A stretch of 64,000 bases of DNA from Psychrobacter sp. UBA5136. GTDB lineage: Bacteria; Pseudomonadota; Gammaproteobacteria; Pseudomonadales; Moraxellaceae. The position numbers were made by a program, and so were the translations under genes. Positions 1-9,000 of this stretch are shown in pieces. Position 1 is the stretch's first letter, and each line of letters opens with the position of its first letter. The stretch lies in assembly GCF_002414005.1 (NCBI RefSeq), contig NZ_DHYG01000043.1:33703-97702 (forward strand), in the 5' to 3' direction. The notes below the pieces were generated by a model. The model ran no database searches, was not told the DNA's origin, and was given only the letters and a program-made list of their open reading frames with translations.

Positions 1-1394
1 ATGACAATCATAACTCTAGCGATAAAAACGCCAATTTTACAGATGCGCAGGGTAGCCGTATCGGTATTATTCTCAATGGCTCACCACTATTCACGGGCGG
101 CGCGGGTAGTGGTGAGAGCGAGATTCGTCGCTATATTCTTGAAGCGGATCTGCTAGAAGCTATTATTGCCTTGCCAAACGATATGTTCTATAACACAGGT
201 ATTGCTACTTATATCTGGATATTAAGCAATAAGAAAGTCCCTGAGCGTCGTGGTAAGGTGCAATTGATAGACGGTAGCAATCTATACAGTAAGATGCGTA
301 AGTCGCTGGGATCGAAGCGTAATGAGATGAGCGAGGATGATATCAAGATCATTACTCGCAGCTTCGGTGACTTTGAAGTGGTCAATGCGCGTGTGCTAAA
401 TAAGCTTGATGAAGTCAAGTCCAATCGGGGTCGGCAGTCTACAAGCCCCCAAACCGAGCCTGCCAAAACTTTTGCTAGTAAGATATTTTCCACGCATGAG
501 TTTGGCTATCGTCGTCTCACTATAGAGCGTCCGCTACGTCTCTCTGCGCAATTATCCGATACCGCTATCGAGAGCCTACGCTACGCGCCCAAACCGTTTG
601 ATATGGTCATGCCAGCGCTGTACGAAAAATTTTTTGAAGAATGGGCTTGGGCTGATGTGAGCTATGATACTAGTCTAGAGACACACTACGGTTATTTTGG
701 TAAACAAGATTGTGATATACATACCGAAGCACGCGCCATGATTAAGGCCGACTTCTCTGAGTTAAAAGAAAAGCAAATCAAAGACGTACTTGATCCTAAG
801 CTTTGGCAGGATCAGCTTGAGATTATGTATAAAGCCCAAGCCTTGCAAGCGGCGATCGGTAGCAGTCAGTTCGATGATTATAACGAGTTTGAAAAATTGT
901 TTAAACAAGCGCTTAAAGACACTGATATGACGCTTGATACCAAAGAGAAAAAGCAGATCATCGATGCTATTACGTGGAAAAACCCTGACGCCGAACCTGT
1001 AATCAAAAAGACGGTCAAAGTCGCTAATCCGCTTTATGGCGCATTTGAATATCGAGTATCAAATAGTTCATCTAGTAAAGCCAAAGTAGTAGAGTTCCAG
1101 CCTGATAGCGACTTACGAGATTATGAAAACGTGCCGCTTAATCCTGATATCACTACTACTGAATTGATTGAGGATTATTTCAAAAGAGAAGTACAGCCGC
1201 ATGTGCCTGATGCGTGGATTAATGCTGACAAGACAGATGATATCGATAAAGAAATCGGTGTAGTCGGCTTTGAGATACCGTTTAACCGTCATTTTTATGT
1301 GTATGAGCCGCCAAGACCGCTGGCTGAGATTGACTCGGACTTAGATAAAGTCAGTCAGGACATTATGCAGTTATTGGGTGAGGTGCATTCGTAA
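1..1394 (+). CDS. hsdM: Type I restriction-modification methyltransferase subunit HsdM (5' truncated by window edge)
   Basis: The modification subunit transfers a methyl group from SAM to adenine within the site chosen by HsdS. The reading frame is open from position 3 and runs into the window edge, so about 463 C-terminal residues are visible. The segment around positions 60-230, with RIGIILNGSPLFTGG and then LPNDMFYNTGIATYIWIL, is the conserved end of the N6-adenine methylase core. The SAM-binding and NPPF motifs must lie upstream of the window. The C-terminal part is charged and helical, as expected for the HsdS-contacting region. The stop codon overlaps the hsdS start (TAATG), so the two are translationally coupled. 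Firm family call. Confidence 0.95.
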   Translation, partial: DNHNSSDKNANFTDAQGSRIGIILNGSPLFTGGAGSGESEIRRYILEADLLEAIIALPNDMFYNTGIATYIWILSNKKVPERRGKVQLIDGSNLYSKMRKSLGSKRNEMSEDDIKIITRSFGDFEVVNARVLNKLDEVKSNRGRQSTSPQTEPAKTFASKIFSTHEFGYRRLTIERPLRLSAQLSDTAIESLRYAPKPFDMVMPALYEKFFEEWAWADVSYDTSLETHYGYFGKQDCDIHTEARAMIKADFSELKEKQIKDVLDPKLWQDQLEIMYKAQALQAAIGSSQFDDYNEFEKLFKQALKDTDMTLDTKEKKQIIDAITWKNPDAEPVIKKTVKVANPLYGAFEYRVSNSSSSKAKVVEFQPDSDLRDYENVPLNPDITTTELIEDYFKREVQPHVPDAWINADKTDDIDKEIGVVGFEIPFNRHFYVYEPPRPLAEIDSDLDKVSQDIMQLLGEVHS

Positions 1395-2680
1395 TGGCTC
1401 AAAAATATGTCGCCTATCCTGAGTATAAAGAGTCGGGGGTTGAAAGATTAGGTCAGATACCAATTGACTGGAAAATTTTTAGATTGAAAAACGTTTTAAA
1501 AATTCGTAACGGTCGTGACTATAAAGAAGTGGAAGTAGAAAGTGGGGGCTATCCTGTCTATGGTTCTGGTGGGGTATTCAGGCGTAGTTCTAGCTATTTA
1601 TATGATGGCAAGTCTATTTTATTCGGTAGAAAAGGTACTATCGATAAACCGTTATTAGTTTCAGGAAGGTTTTGGACGGTTGACACAATGTTTTATAGTG
1701 AAATTTATGATAATGCAATACCAGAGTATATCTATTATCAATCTCTCTCTTTCCCTTTTAGTCTACTTACGACAAACACAGCCTTGCCGAGCATGACTCA
1801 AGAAGATTTGCTTGAGCTGGACTTTGTTTTACCGACATTGAGTGAGCAGATTCAAATTATTGATTTCCTTAACTTTGAGACGGCCCGAATTGACACTCTA
1901 ATTGATAAACAGCAAACGCTTATTCAACTGTTAAAAGAAAAGCGCCAAGCCGTCATCAGTCATGCGGTGACAAAAGGCTTAAATCCTGATGCGCCGATGA
2001 AAGATTCTGGCGTTGAGTGGTTAGGGGAGGTGCCTGAGCATTGGGGGGTCAAAAAAAACAAGCATTTGCTTGAATTCGTTACCAGTGGCTCTAGAGGTTG
2101 GGCTGGTTATTATGCAGATGAAGGTAACTTGTTTTTTAGGATTACTAATTTAACTAGAGACACTATTGAGCCTAAATTAGAGTCAATCCAAAACGTTAAG
2201 CCTCCACTTGGTGCCGAAGGTGAACGTTCTAAAATTCAACTAGATGACTTACTCATTTCGATTACTGCTGATCTAGGTTCTGTTTGCGTAGCTGATAATT
2301 CAATATCTGGCGGTTTTGTAAGTCAGCATGTCTCACTATGCAGACCTAATTCATCTGTTAAATCTGCACGATGGCTTGCTTACTTTATCCTTTCTGATTC
2401 AGCCAAAGAACAGTTTGTTGGGTCTGGTTACGGTGGGACAAAAATACAGCTTAGCCTAGAGGATATTCGAGAGTTAAATATTGCTTACCCACCTAAAAGA
2501 GAACAAGAAGATATTGCGTCATATATTGATTTAAAGCTCAAAAAATTTGAATTGCTAATGAATCAAGCAGAGCAAGCAATCCAACTTATGCAAGAACGCC
2601 GCACCGCTTTAATATCGGCTGCGGTTACGGGTGAGATTGATGTTCGCAGCTGGCAAGTACCTAATGTAGGAGTCTTATAG
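1394..2680 (+). CDS. hsdS: Type I restriction-modification specificity subunit HsdS
   Basis: This subunit recognises the bipartite DNA target for the HsdM/HsdR complex. The 428 residues show the classic internal duplication. A conserved region near residues 14-33 (SGVERLGQIPIDWKI) begins target-recognition domain 1. A central conserved helix (about 152-200, with EKRQAVISHAVTKGL) leads to a second copy (SGVEWLGEVPEHWGV, about 205) and target-recognition domain 2. A distal conserved helix follows (about 365-421, QERRTALISAAVTGEIDV). Length is normal and the gene appears intact. The start codon overlaps the hsdM stop by one base. A decayed copy of its 3' end lies at 4731-4892. Confidence 0.96.
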   Translation: MAQKYVAYPEYKESGVERLGQIPIDWKIFRLKNVLKIRNGRDYKEVEVESGGYPVYGSGGVFRRSSSYLYDGKSILFGRKGTIDKPLLVSGRFWTVDTMFYSEIYDNAIPEYIYYQSLSFPFSLLTTNTALPSMTQEDLLELDFVLPTLSEQIQIIDFLNFETARIDTLIDKQQTLIQLLKEKRQAVISHAVTKGLNPDAPMKDSGVEWLGEVPEHWGVKKNKHLLEFVTSGSRGWAGYYADEGNLFFRITNLTRDTIEPKLESIQNVKPPLGAEGERSKIQLDDLLISITADLGSVCVADNSISGGFVSQHVSLCRPNSSVKSARWLAYFILSDSAKEQFVGSGYGGTKIQLSLEDIRELNIAYPPKREQEDIASYIDLKLKKFELLMNQAEQAIQLMQERRTALISAAVTGEIDVRSWQVPNVGVL

Positions 2681-2732
2681 AGTAAGTTCTATAAAATTCT
2701 TAAATTGAAAGAAGATAGGAATAATAAATAAT

Positions 2733-3491
2733 ATGAGTAATATCTTACGTGACTTACCAACGCTCTATGACAAAGCTCAAGGACTTCAAAATATCCTAAC
2801 TTCTAGGGCTACTGGTGGCAATTGTAGTGATAGCGACTACATTCTATTGAGAAAAATAATTTTAGAGTCACAATTTAATACTTTAGTACCTGATTTTGTC
2901 AGACATGCAAGAGACTTAAATCAGTTTTGGCAGATGATTAAGCATAGGTATGATTCGTATGCGGAACGTAGAGATTTTATTTATAGTGAATTTCATAGTT
3001 TGATGGAAGCAGTAGAGTTTGATAAATCGGGAATGAGTCCTGCTTTTGATAAGTCTATTGAAATTATTAATTCTGGGTATATCGACAATATGTGGAAGAA
3101 AGCTATTGAACGTAAAGTTAATGATCCAGAGGGAGCAATTACCTTATCGAGAAGTCTTATTGAGTCTGTTTGTAAACATATTTTAGATCTTGAACGTATT
3201 TCTTATGATAAAAATGCAGATTTATCAGAGCTATATAAAAGAACCTCTGAGTTGCTTAAGATGTCTGCTAGTCAATATGAGACAAACCTAATTTTTAAAC
3301 AGATTCTAGGTGGCTGTTCAGGCATTGTTAACGGTTTGGGTCAATTGCGTAATAATGTCGGTGATGCTCACGGACAAGGGGTTATTAATATTAAACCAAA
3401 ACCGAGACATGCTGAACTGGCAGTCAATTTAGCAGGTTCAATGTCACATTTTTTGTTGTCTAGCTATAACGAGAGTTTTAAAAACAGATAG
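2733..3491 (+). CDS. Abi_C-type abortive-infection protein (HEPN-like)
   Basis: A 252-residue protein whose C-terminal half matches the abortive infection C-terminal family. It has SRSLIESVCKHIL near residue 140 and the signature LRNNVGDAHGQG near 205-216. The R206-x6-H213 spacing fits the R-x(4-6)-H catalytic motif of HEPN ribonucleases, so RNA cleavage on phage infection is a reasonable but untested inference. The N-terminal half (residues 1-110) is helical and unassigned. The gene lies 52 bp after hsdS in the same direction and could be transcribed with it. It is AT-rich compared with hsdR, consistent with separate acquisition. Its trigger and any antitoxin are unknown. Confidence 0.8.
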   Translation: MSNILRDLPTLYDKAQGLQNILTSRATGGNCSDSDYILLRKIILESQFNTLVPDFVRHARDLNQFWQMIKHRYDSYAERRDFIYSEFHSLMEAVEFDKSGMSPAFDKSIEIINSGYIDNMWKKAIERKVNDPEGAITLSRSLIESVCKHILDLERISYDKNADLSELYKRTSELLKMSASQYETNLIFKQILGGCSGIVNGLGQLRNNVGDAHGQGVINIKPKPRHAELAVNLAGSMSHFLLSSYNESFKNR

Positions 3492-3663
3492 CTGGATCTC
3501 AATAGTTAAAATATACCTTATTCAAAATCATGATGAATGAGCAAGGGATATCAAATGTCTTGCAACACTTATAATAAAGTCTTTCAAGCTCAAGTTGTCA
3601 ATTTGAGGCTGACACACGGTTGACAGCTATAACAGATTAATTTGACAAAACTTACCTGATGGA

Positions 3664-4608
3664 ATGAATAATATGGTCAACAAAAGGCCCATAAAAGAAT
3701 GGACAAGCTTTAACCAACAGTTGGAGCTGCTAAAAGAGCGCGGGCTGATTGTTGAAAATGAACAAAAAGCCTTGGGCTATTTAAAAACTATTGGCTATTA
3801 TCGTTTGAGTGGTTACTTATATTCTTTTAGGCAATTCGACTCTCGTAATCCTAAATATAAGCTGGATAGCTTTTTAGAAGGAAGTCGATTTGATGATGTG
3901 AAAGAGTTATATATGTTCGATAAAAAACTTAGGCAAATGGCTTTGGATGCTTTAGAAAGAATTGAAGTGGCTTTACGGGTAAATATTAGTTATTCCCTAG
4001 GCCGATACGGTCCTACAGCTTATTTGGATAGTCAATACTTCGATGAAGGATTCAATCATAAAAACTGGCTTATTCGACATGATAATGCAATAGATAATGA
4101 AGCGAAAAAACAGAATACTTTTGTGAGTCACCACAGACGACACTATTCTGCATTGCCAATTTGGGTAAGTTGCGAAACATGGGATTTTGGCACCATGTCA
4201 TTCTTATTTAAAGGTATGAGGGAGAGTGACAAAGATAAAATTGCTAAAATTTATCATCTTCAAAGTGGCAGTCATTTACAATCACACCTGCATGCCTTTA
4301 ACTTTATTCGTAATGTATCAGCGCACCATAGCCGACTATGGAATAAAGCTATAATTTTCCAAGGAAGCTTAAAAGGCCTAAACGATAAACAATGGCAGGT
4401 GTTATCAGCTAAAAAAGTATTTGTTTATTTTTGCTTGATGAAGAGAATGCTAGATGTGATTTGCCCTAACTCTACATGGGGCAAACGCTTTTTAGCACTT
4501 TTAGATGAGTTTCCGCAAGTGAAGAATGATGCCATTTGTTTAGAGCAAATGGGTGTCAAGGTGAATCCTGAGTCATGGCAACTATGGCAAACACATCAAA
4601 CAAAATAG
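3664..4608 (+). CDS. Abi_2 (AbiD/AbiF-like) HEPN abortive-infection protein
   Basis: The 314 residues match the Abi_2 family (AbiD/AbiF of lactococci). The N-terminal signature is KRPIKEWTSFNQQLELLKERG, followed by ALGYLKTIGYYRLSGYLYSFR at about 37-57. A C-terminal R216-N-V-S-A-H221-H222 followed by SRLWN gives the R-x4-H HEPN motif of a probable RNase toxin. The start could be ATG 3664 or in-frame ATG 3673; ATG 3664 is taken because it gives the fuller N terminus. The gene has its own 172-bp upstream spacer, so it may be transcribed apart from hsdS. A small RNA gene faces it immediately downstream on the opposite strand (4615-4676), a plausible RNA partner. Function is inferred from the family. 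Confidence 0.88.
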   Translation: MNNMVNKRPIKEWTSFNQQLELLKERGLIVENEQKALGYLKTIGYYRLSGYLYSFRQFDSRNPKYKLDSFLEGSRFDDVKELYMFDKKLRQMALDALERIEVALRVNISYSLGRYGPTAYLDSQYFDEGFNHKNWLIRHDNAIDNEAKKQNTFVSHHRRHYSALPIWVSCETWDFGTMSFLFKGMRESDKDKIAKIYHLQSGSHLQSHLHAFNFIRNVSAHHSRLWNKAIIFQGSLKGLNDKQWQVLSAKKVFVYFCLMKRMLDVICPNSTWGKRFLALLDEFPQVKNDAICLEQMGVKVNPESWQLWQTHQTK

Positions 4609-4614
4609 ACAGAC

Positions 4615-4676
4615 AAAAAAAGCCCCTAGTCTTATGATCCAATCACATGGATTGGTAAAACTAGGGGAGTTGTTGC
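4615..4676 (-). ncRNA. Candidate small RNA (abiF-type) convergent with the Abi_2 gene
   Basis: On the minus strand a consensus promoter at 4710-4682 points into this segment. The predicted RNA starts near 4676-4674 and is about 60 nt long. Its outer stem pairs ACUAGGGG with CCCCUAGU (plus-strand 4623-4630 with 4660-4667). The inner stem pairs CCAAUC with GAUUGG (4639-4644 with 4650-4655) around a 5-nt loop, with asymmetric bulges between the stems. The outer stem is followed by GC and seven T residues (4621-4615), so the hairpin also serves as an intrinsic terminator. The 3' end lies about 7 bp from the Abi_2 stop codon. A structured abiF RNA motif near Abi_2 genes has been described, from memory and unchecked. 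A plain bidirectional terminator would not explain the strong promoter. Confidence 0.7.
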
Positions 4677-4681
4677 GTGCA

Positions 4682-4710
4682 ATTATACAGAGATAATGTA
4701 GGTCTGTCAA
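4682..4710 (-). promoter_or_regulatory. Consensus sigma70 promoter of the small RNA
   Basis: Read on the minus strand: TTGACA (plus 4710-4705), a 17-bp spacer (4704-4688), then TATAAT (4687-4682). Both hexamers are perfect consensus at ideal spacing. That is uncommon by chance and implies strong, probably constitutive transcription toward the Abi_2 gene. Confidence 0.82.
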
Positions 4711-4730
4711 TTATATGAATAATGTTTTAG

Positions 4731-4892
4731 GGTAGATTAGATTTAGAGTTGATGAAAGATTGCAGAGCTATCAAACTCATGTAAGAACGTTGAATCGCTT
4801 TAATCTTTGCTGCGGTTACGGGTAAGAATGATGTTTGGGGTTGGGTTGAGCCTTATGTTGATACAGCTAAGGAATGTTCTAAGCATATTTAA
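4731..4892 (+). pseudogene. Decayed 3' fragment of an hsdS gene
   Basis: Translated in the frame of 4779, this reads like the HsdS distal conserved helix: DLELM..RAIKLM, stop, ER, stop, IALIFAAVTGKNDVWGWVEP, then a stop at 4890-4892. It aligns with the intact hsdS tail (FELLMNQAEQAIQLM, QERRTALISAAVTG). The DNA shares the 17-base run GCTGCGGTTACGGGTAA/G with positions 2618-2634. Two in-frame stops show it is not coding. It is a remnant of a duplicated or replaced hsdS, left between the Abi_2 unit and the SMEK gene. The fragment is visible only over about 50 codons. Confidence 0.8.
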
Positions 4893-4987
4893 AACATAAA
4901 CAATCTATGTAAGTATTACAGTTTGTTACATATGAATAAGACATTTGAATTACATAAATATTTTTAGTTAATATTAAAGTGGAAGCT

Positions 4988-5983
4988 ATGATAATTAAAC
5001 GTGAAGAGTCTATAAAATCCATCACTGAAATGTTGACAAGGTTCGTTATTGACTTGTCGTTATTAAACGGAGCAGGTCTTTATGACATTAATACTACTTC
5101 TGAACATTTCTTTATTAAAATACTGGATATAACCTACAATTTATCCTTGAAAAATCTAAATATAGAAAAATCAAATTTTCCAGCTATAGATCTAGGGGAT
5201 TTTAATAAAAAGGTGTGCTTTCAAATTACGTCGGAAACCAGTACCGATAAATTAAAAACAACAATATTAAAATTTAGAAAATACCAATTGAATAATGATT
5301 ATGATCACTTAATATTCCTTATCATCTCACATACCAAGATTGGTAAACCGTCTGATAAAGACATTAAAATAGAGGTGAAAAATTTTAAGGCATTAGCAAA
5401 AGATATTAGTAATCTTACTGATGATGAAAAGATCTATGAAATTGAAAGTTATCTTAAAAGAAATGTCAGGTATTCGAATATAACTGAAAATTACAGCATT
5501 CTCCCAGAAAGAAAAGAAACCGTAGCAACTGATATTGATGTTACAAATTTGATTAAAGATATTGATTTAGGAAGAGATAACCAGTTTAAGCCTTATTTAA
5601 TATACGATTTAGGTAATATTTCACTTTTACTTAACAAGCTTACTTATAACCAAAGAGAAGTTTTGTTTTACATTATTGCAAATGGTGGTTTTTCTAACGA
5701 GAATAAGTTCGAAGATAAAAACTCTATCATTATATACTGGGAAGAGCTTAGACAAGCTATACCAGGTGTTTATGAAATCACCCAAGTACTAAGCAGCAAA
5801 AATTTACTGCATATTAATTATGATTATATACCTTACGGCTCATGTAATTCTGTAATTGTCGTTGAGCCATACTTCCACGGCAAGCTGGATTTAAACATTT
5901 TTGCTATGTTAAAAGACACTTTTGGTTCTGACGAGTCAAAGCTTCGTGATATTTTGATAAATTGTAATTTTTCGAACTTGTAG
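4988..5983 (+). CDS. SMEK-domain putative nuclease
   Basis: A 331-residue protein. The N-terminal half (about residues 1-125) resembles the SMEK domain, a restriction-endonuclease-like fold found in defence contexts. The visible pattern is AIDLGD at about 66-71, then VCFQITSETSTDKLKTTILKF at about 76-96 and a hydrophobic strand HLIFLIISHTK. The acidic residue in IDLGD and the Q in FQIT occupy the places of the D and (E/Q) in PD-(D/E)xK-type sites. The C-terminal half is unassigned. ATG 4988 is preferred over GTG 4979 because GGAAG sits just before it. The gene lies between the hsdS remnant and hsdR, is very AT-rich, and has no recognised partner gene. Confidence 0.68.
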   Translation: MIIKREESIKSITEMLTRFVIDLSLLNGAGLYDINTTSEHFFIKILDITYNLSLKNLNIEKSNFPAIDLGDFNKKVCFQITSETSTDKLKTTILKFRKYQLNNDYDHLIFLIISHTKIGKPSDKDIKIEVKNFKALAKDISNLTDDEKIYEIESYLKRNVRYSNITENYSILPERKETVATDIDVTNLIKDIDLGRDNQFKPYLIYDLGNISLLLNKLTYNQREVLFYIIANGGFSNENKFEDKNSIIIYWEELRQAIPGVYEITQVLSSKNLLHINYDYIPYGSCNSVIVVEPYFHGKLDLNIFAMLKDTFGSDESKLRDILINCNFSNL

Positions 5984-6070
5984 TCATATGATATGTGTAC
6001 ATTGACGATTAACAAACGATACTTTAAATAGCTAAGATTGTAATTTGAATATTTTGATAAGAGTTATATC

Positions 6071-9000
6071 ATGACCCAAACCAACACTGCTACTAATGCG
6101 CATAACATCACTTACGAATCTGTCTTTCAAGCAGATATAATTAGTCAAATGCAGGCGCAGGGTTGGAAGCTTGGTCGCTCAGCTCATTATCAACGTGAGA
6201 CCGCGCTGTATGAGCAAGACGCGCTCGACTTCGTCCGTAGTACCCAGCCTGAGCAGTGGGATAAATTTTGTAAGGTTTATCCTATCAATAGTGAACGTCA
6301 TTTCATTAGCGCCTTAGTCAAGCAGCTGGGTAAAGCTGATGTCAATGCTACCGATGGCGCTTCGCGTACTTATGGCACCTTAGGCGTCTTGCGTCATGGG
6401 CTGAAGATTCGTAATGCTCGCTTTAGCCTTTGCCAGTTCAAGCCTGATCACAATCTTAATCCAGATATTACGGCACGCTACAAGCGTAACATCTGCCGTC
6501 TGGTACCCGAGCTGGTTTATAGTCCACATATCAAAGTTGATGCTGATGCCAATAGCGACTCGCCAGACCTAAAAACAGACCCCAAAGTTGCCAAACGCAA
6601 TCGCATCGATATGGTGCTCTTTATTAACGGTTTACCCGTAGTGACCATGGAGCTCAAGTCCGAGTTTAAGCAATCCGTAGATAGCGCCATTAGTCAGTAT
6701 AAACGTACCCGCCTGCCAAAAGACACTGACACGGGCAAGCCTGAGCCGCTACTTAGCTTTAAGCGTGGGGCTTTAGTACACTTTGCCGTTAGCCAATATG
6801 AAGTCTATATGACCACACGGCTGGCAGGCGAGAATAGCTATTTCTTACCGTTTAATAAAGGCACTAGTGAGGGCGGCGCTGGTAATGATGTGCCAGACGA
6901 TAGCAGTCGTTATGCCACCGACTACCTATGGAATGAGGTGCTGACCCCTGAGCACTTATTAGCTATTCTGGGTCGCTTCGTGCATTTGCAAATTGAAACA
7001 GTAGAGGACTGGGAAGGGCGTAAGTCCAAAAAAGAAACGCTCATATTTCCGCGTTATCATCAGTGGGAAGTCGTCACAAAATTAGTCAATGCGGCTATCA
7101 ATGAAGGGGCAGGGCAAAGCTCTGAGCAACGCTACCTTATTCAGCATAGTGCAGGCTCTGGTAAGTCCAACTCTATCGCTTGGACCGCCCATCAGCTCTC
7201 AACCCTGCATAATAGTGATGGCGCAAAGCACTTTCATTCGGTCATCGTTATCACCGATCGTACAGTGCTCGATGACCAGCTACAAGATACTATCTATCAG
7301 TTTGAACATGCCGATGGTGTAGTCGGTCGAATCAATAATAAAGAGGGCGACGGCTCCAAGTCAGAAAAGCTAGCGGCAGCACTAGAGAACTCGCAGCCGA
7401 TCATAATTGTCACCATTCAGACCTTTCCCTACGTATTAAGAGCAATTGAGAACTCAGCCGTACTAAAAGAGCGGCGCTACGCTATTATCGCTGATGAAGC
7501 CCATTCCTCGCAGACAGGTGCTACTGCGCGTAAGCTCAAAGAAGTGTTGGCCTCTGGTACAGTGAATGAAAGTGCTACTATTAGCTCGGATGGCGTTATT
7601 GCAGATAATATTGAAATTCATGACCAGCCTTTATCGAGCGAAGATATGCTCGATAGTGTCATCGCTGCCCGTCGTAGTAGCCCTAATCTGAGCTATTACG
7701 CGTTTACCGCTACCCCAAAACCTAAGACTATAGAGCTGTTTGGGCGTCTGCCTAATCCTGAGCTGCCGCCATCTAAGCAAAATATTCCAGAGTCCTATCA
7801 TGTCTACTCGATGCGTCAAGCGATAGAAGAAGGCTTTATCTTAGACGTATTGAAGAACTACACCAATTATAAAGTGGTCTATCAGTTGACCCAAAAGCTT
7901 GCCGCTGAAGACAAAGAAGTTGATACTCGCCGCGCGACTATTAAGCTTAATAACTGGGTACGCTTGCATGATCATAACATCGCGCAAAAGGTCAAAGTCA
8001 TCATTGAGCATTTTAATGAAAACATCAAAGGATTGCTCGGCGGGCAGGCCAAAGCGATGGTGGTGACCGGCTCGCGTAAAGAGGCAGTACGCTACAAGCT
8101 CGCCTTTGATCGTTATATCAGTGAGCAAGGCTATCAGCGTATCAATGCCATGGTAGCCTTTTCAGGTGAAGTGAGCTTTCATGCTAATGATCCCGATAGC
8201 AGTGCTTTGCTTGAGCAAAAATTTACCGAGCAGACTATGAACCCCAATCTAAAAGGTCGAGACATGCGCAAAGCCTTTGATAGCGATGACTATCAAGTGA
8301 TGCTAGTGGCTAACAAATTTCAGACAGGATTTGATCAGCCCAAACTTTGCGCTATGTATGTCGACAAAAAGTTAGGCGGCGTAGACTGCGTACAGACGCT
8401 CTCACGTTTAAACCGTACCTATGCGGGCAAGTCGGAGAGTGGTACCTTTGTGCTCGACTTCTTTAATGATCCAGAAGATATATTAGAGGCATTTCAGCCG
8501 TATTATAAAAATGCCACACTAGATGAAGTATCCGATCCTGATACTGTTTTCGAGCTATATGACAAGCTAGTAGCCAGCAAAATATTTCATTGGGCTGAGG
8601 TTGAGCAGTTGGTCATTGCCTTTTATGCTTCGAGTAAGTCTAACGCGGCTATTAGCAATATTTGCAAGCCTGCCGTTGAGCGTTGGCAAAAGCGCTATCA
8701 AGAAGCCCGCACGCAAGCCGCGCAAGCTAAGATACTGCTTGATCGTAGCAAGGCTACAGCAGATGCTGTGCTAATTGCCAATGCCGAAACCGATTATAAA
8801 GGCTATAAGACAGAGCAAGACGCGCTTGAGATCTTTAAAAAGGATCTGGCTACTTTTACCCGTCAGTACGAATTTATGTCGCAGATTGTCGATTATGATA
8901 ATAAGGATCTGGAGAAGCTAAGTCTCTATGCTCGCCATCTGCAACCTATGCTACGTGAGAGACTCGATGACGATGAAGAGGTGGATCTTAGTAATATCGT

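Noticed and set aside
3492..3663. A second small RNA upstream of the Abi_2 gene
   Set aside because: TTGACA and TATAAT-like words occur, but no pair has proper spacing and no terminator follows.
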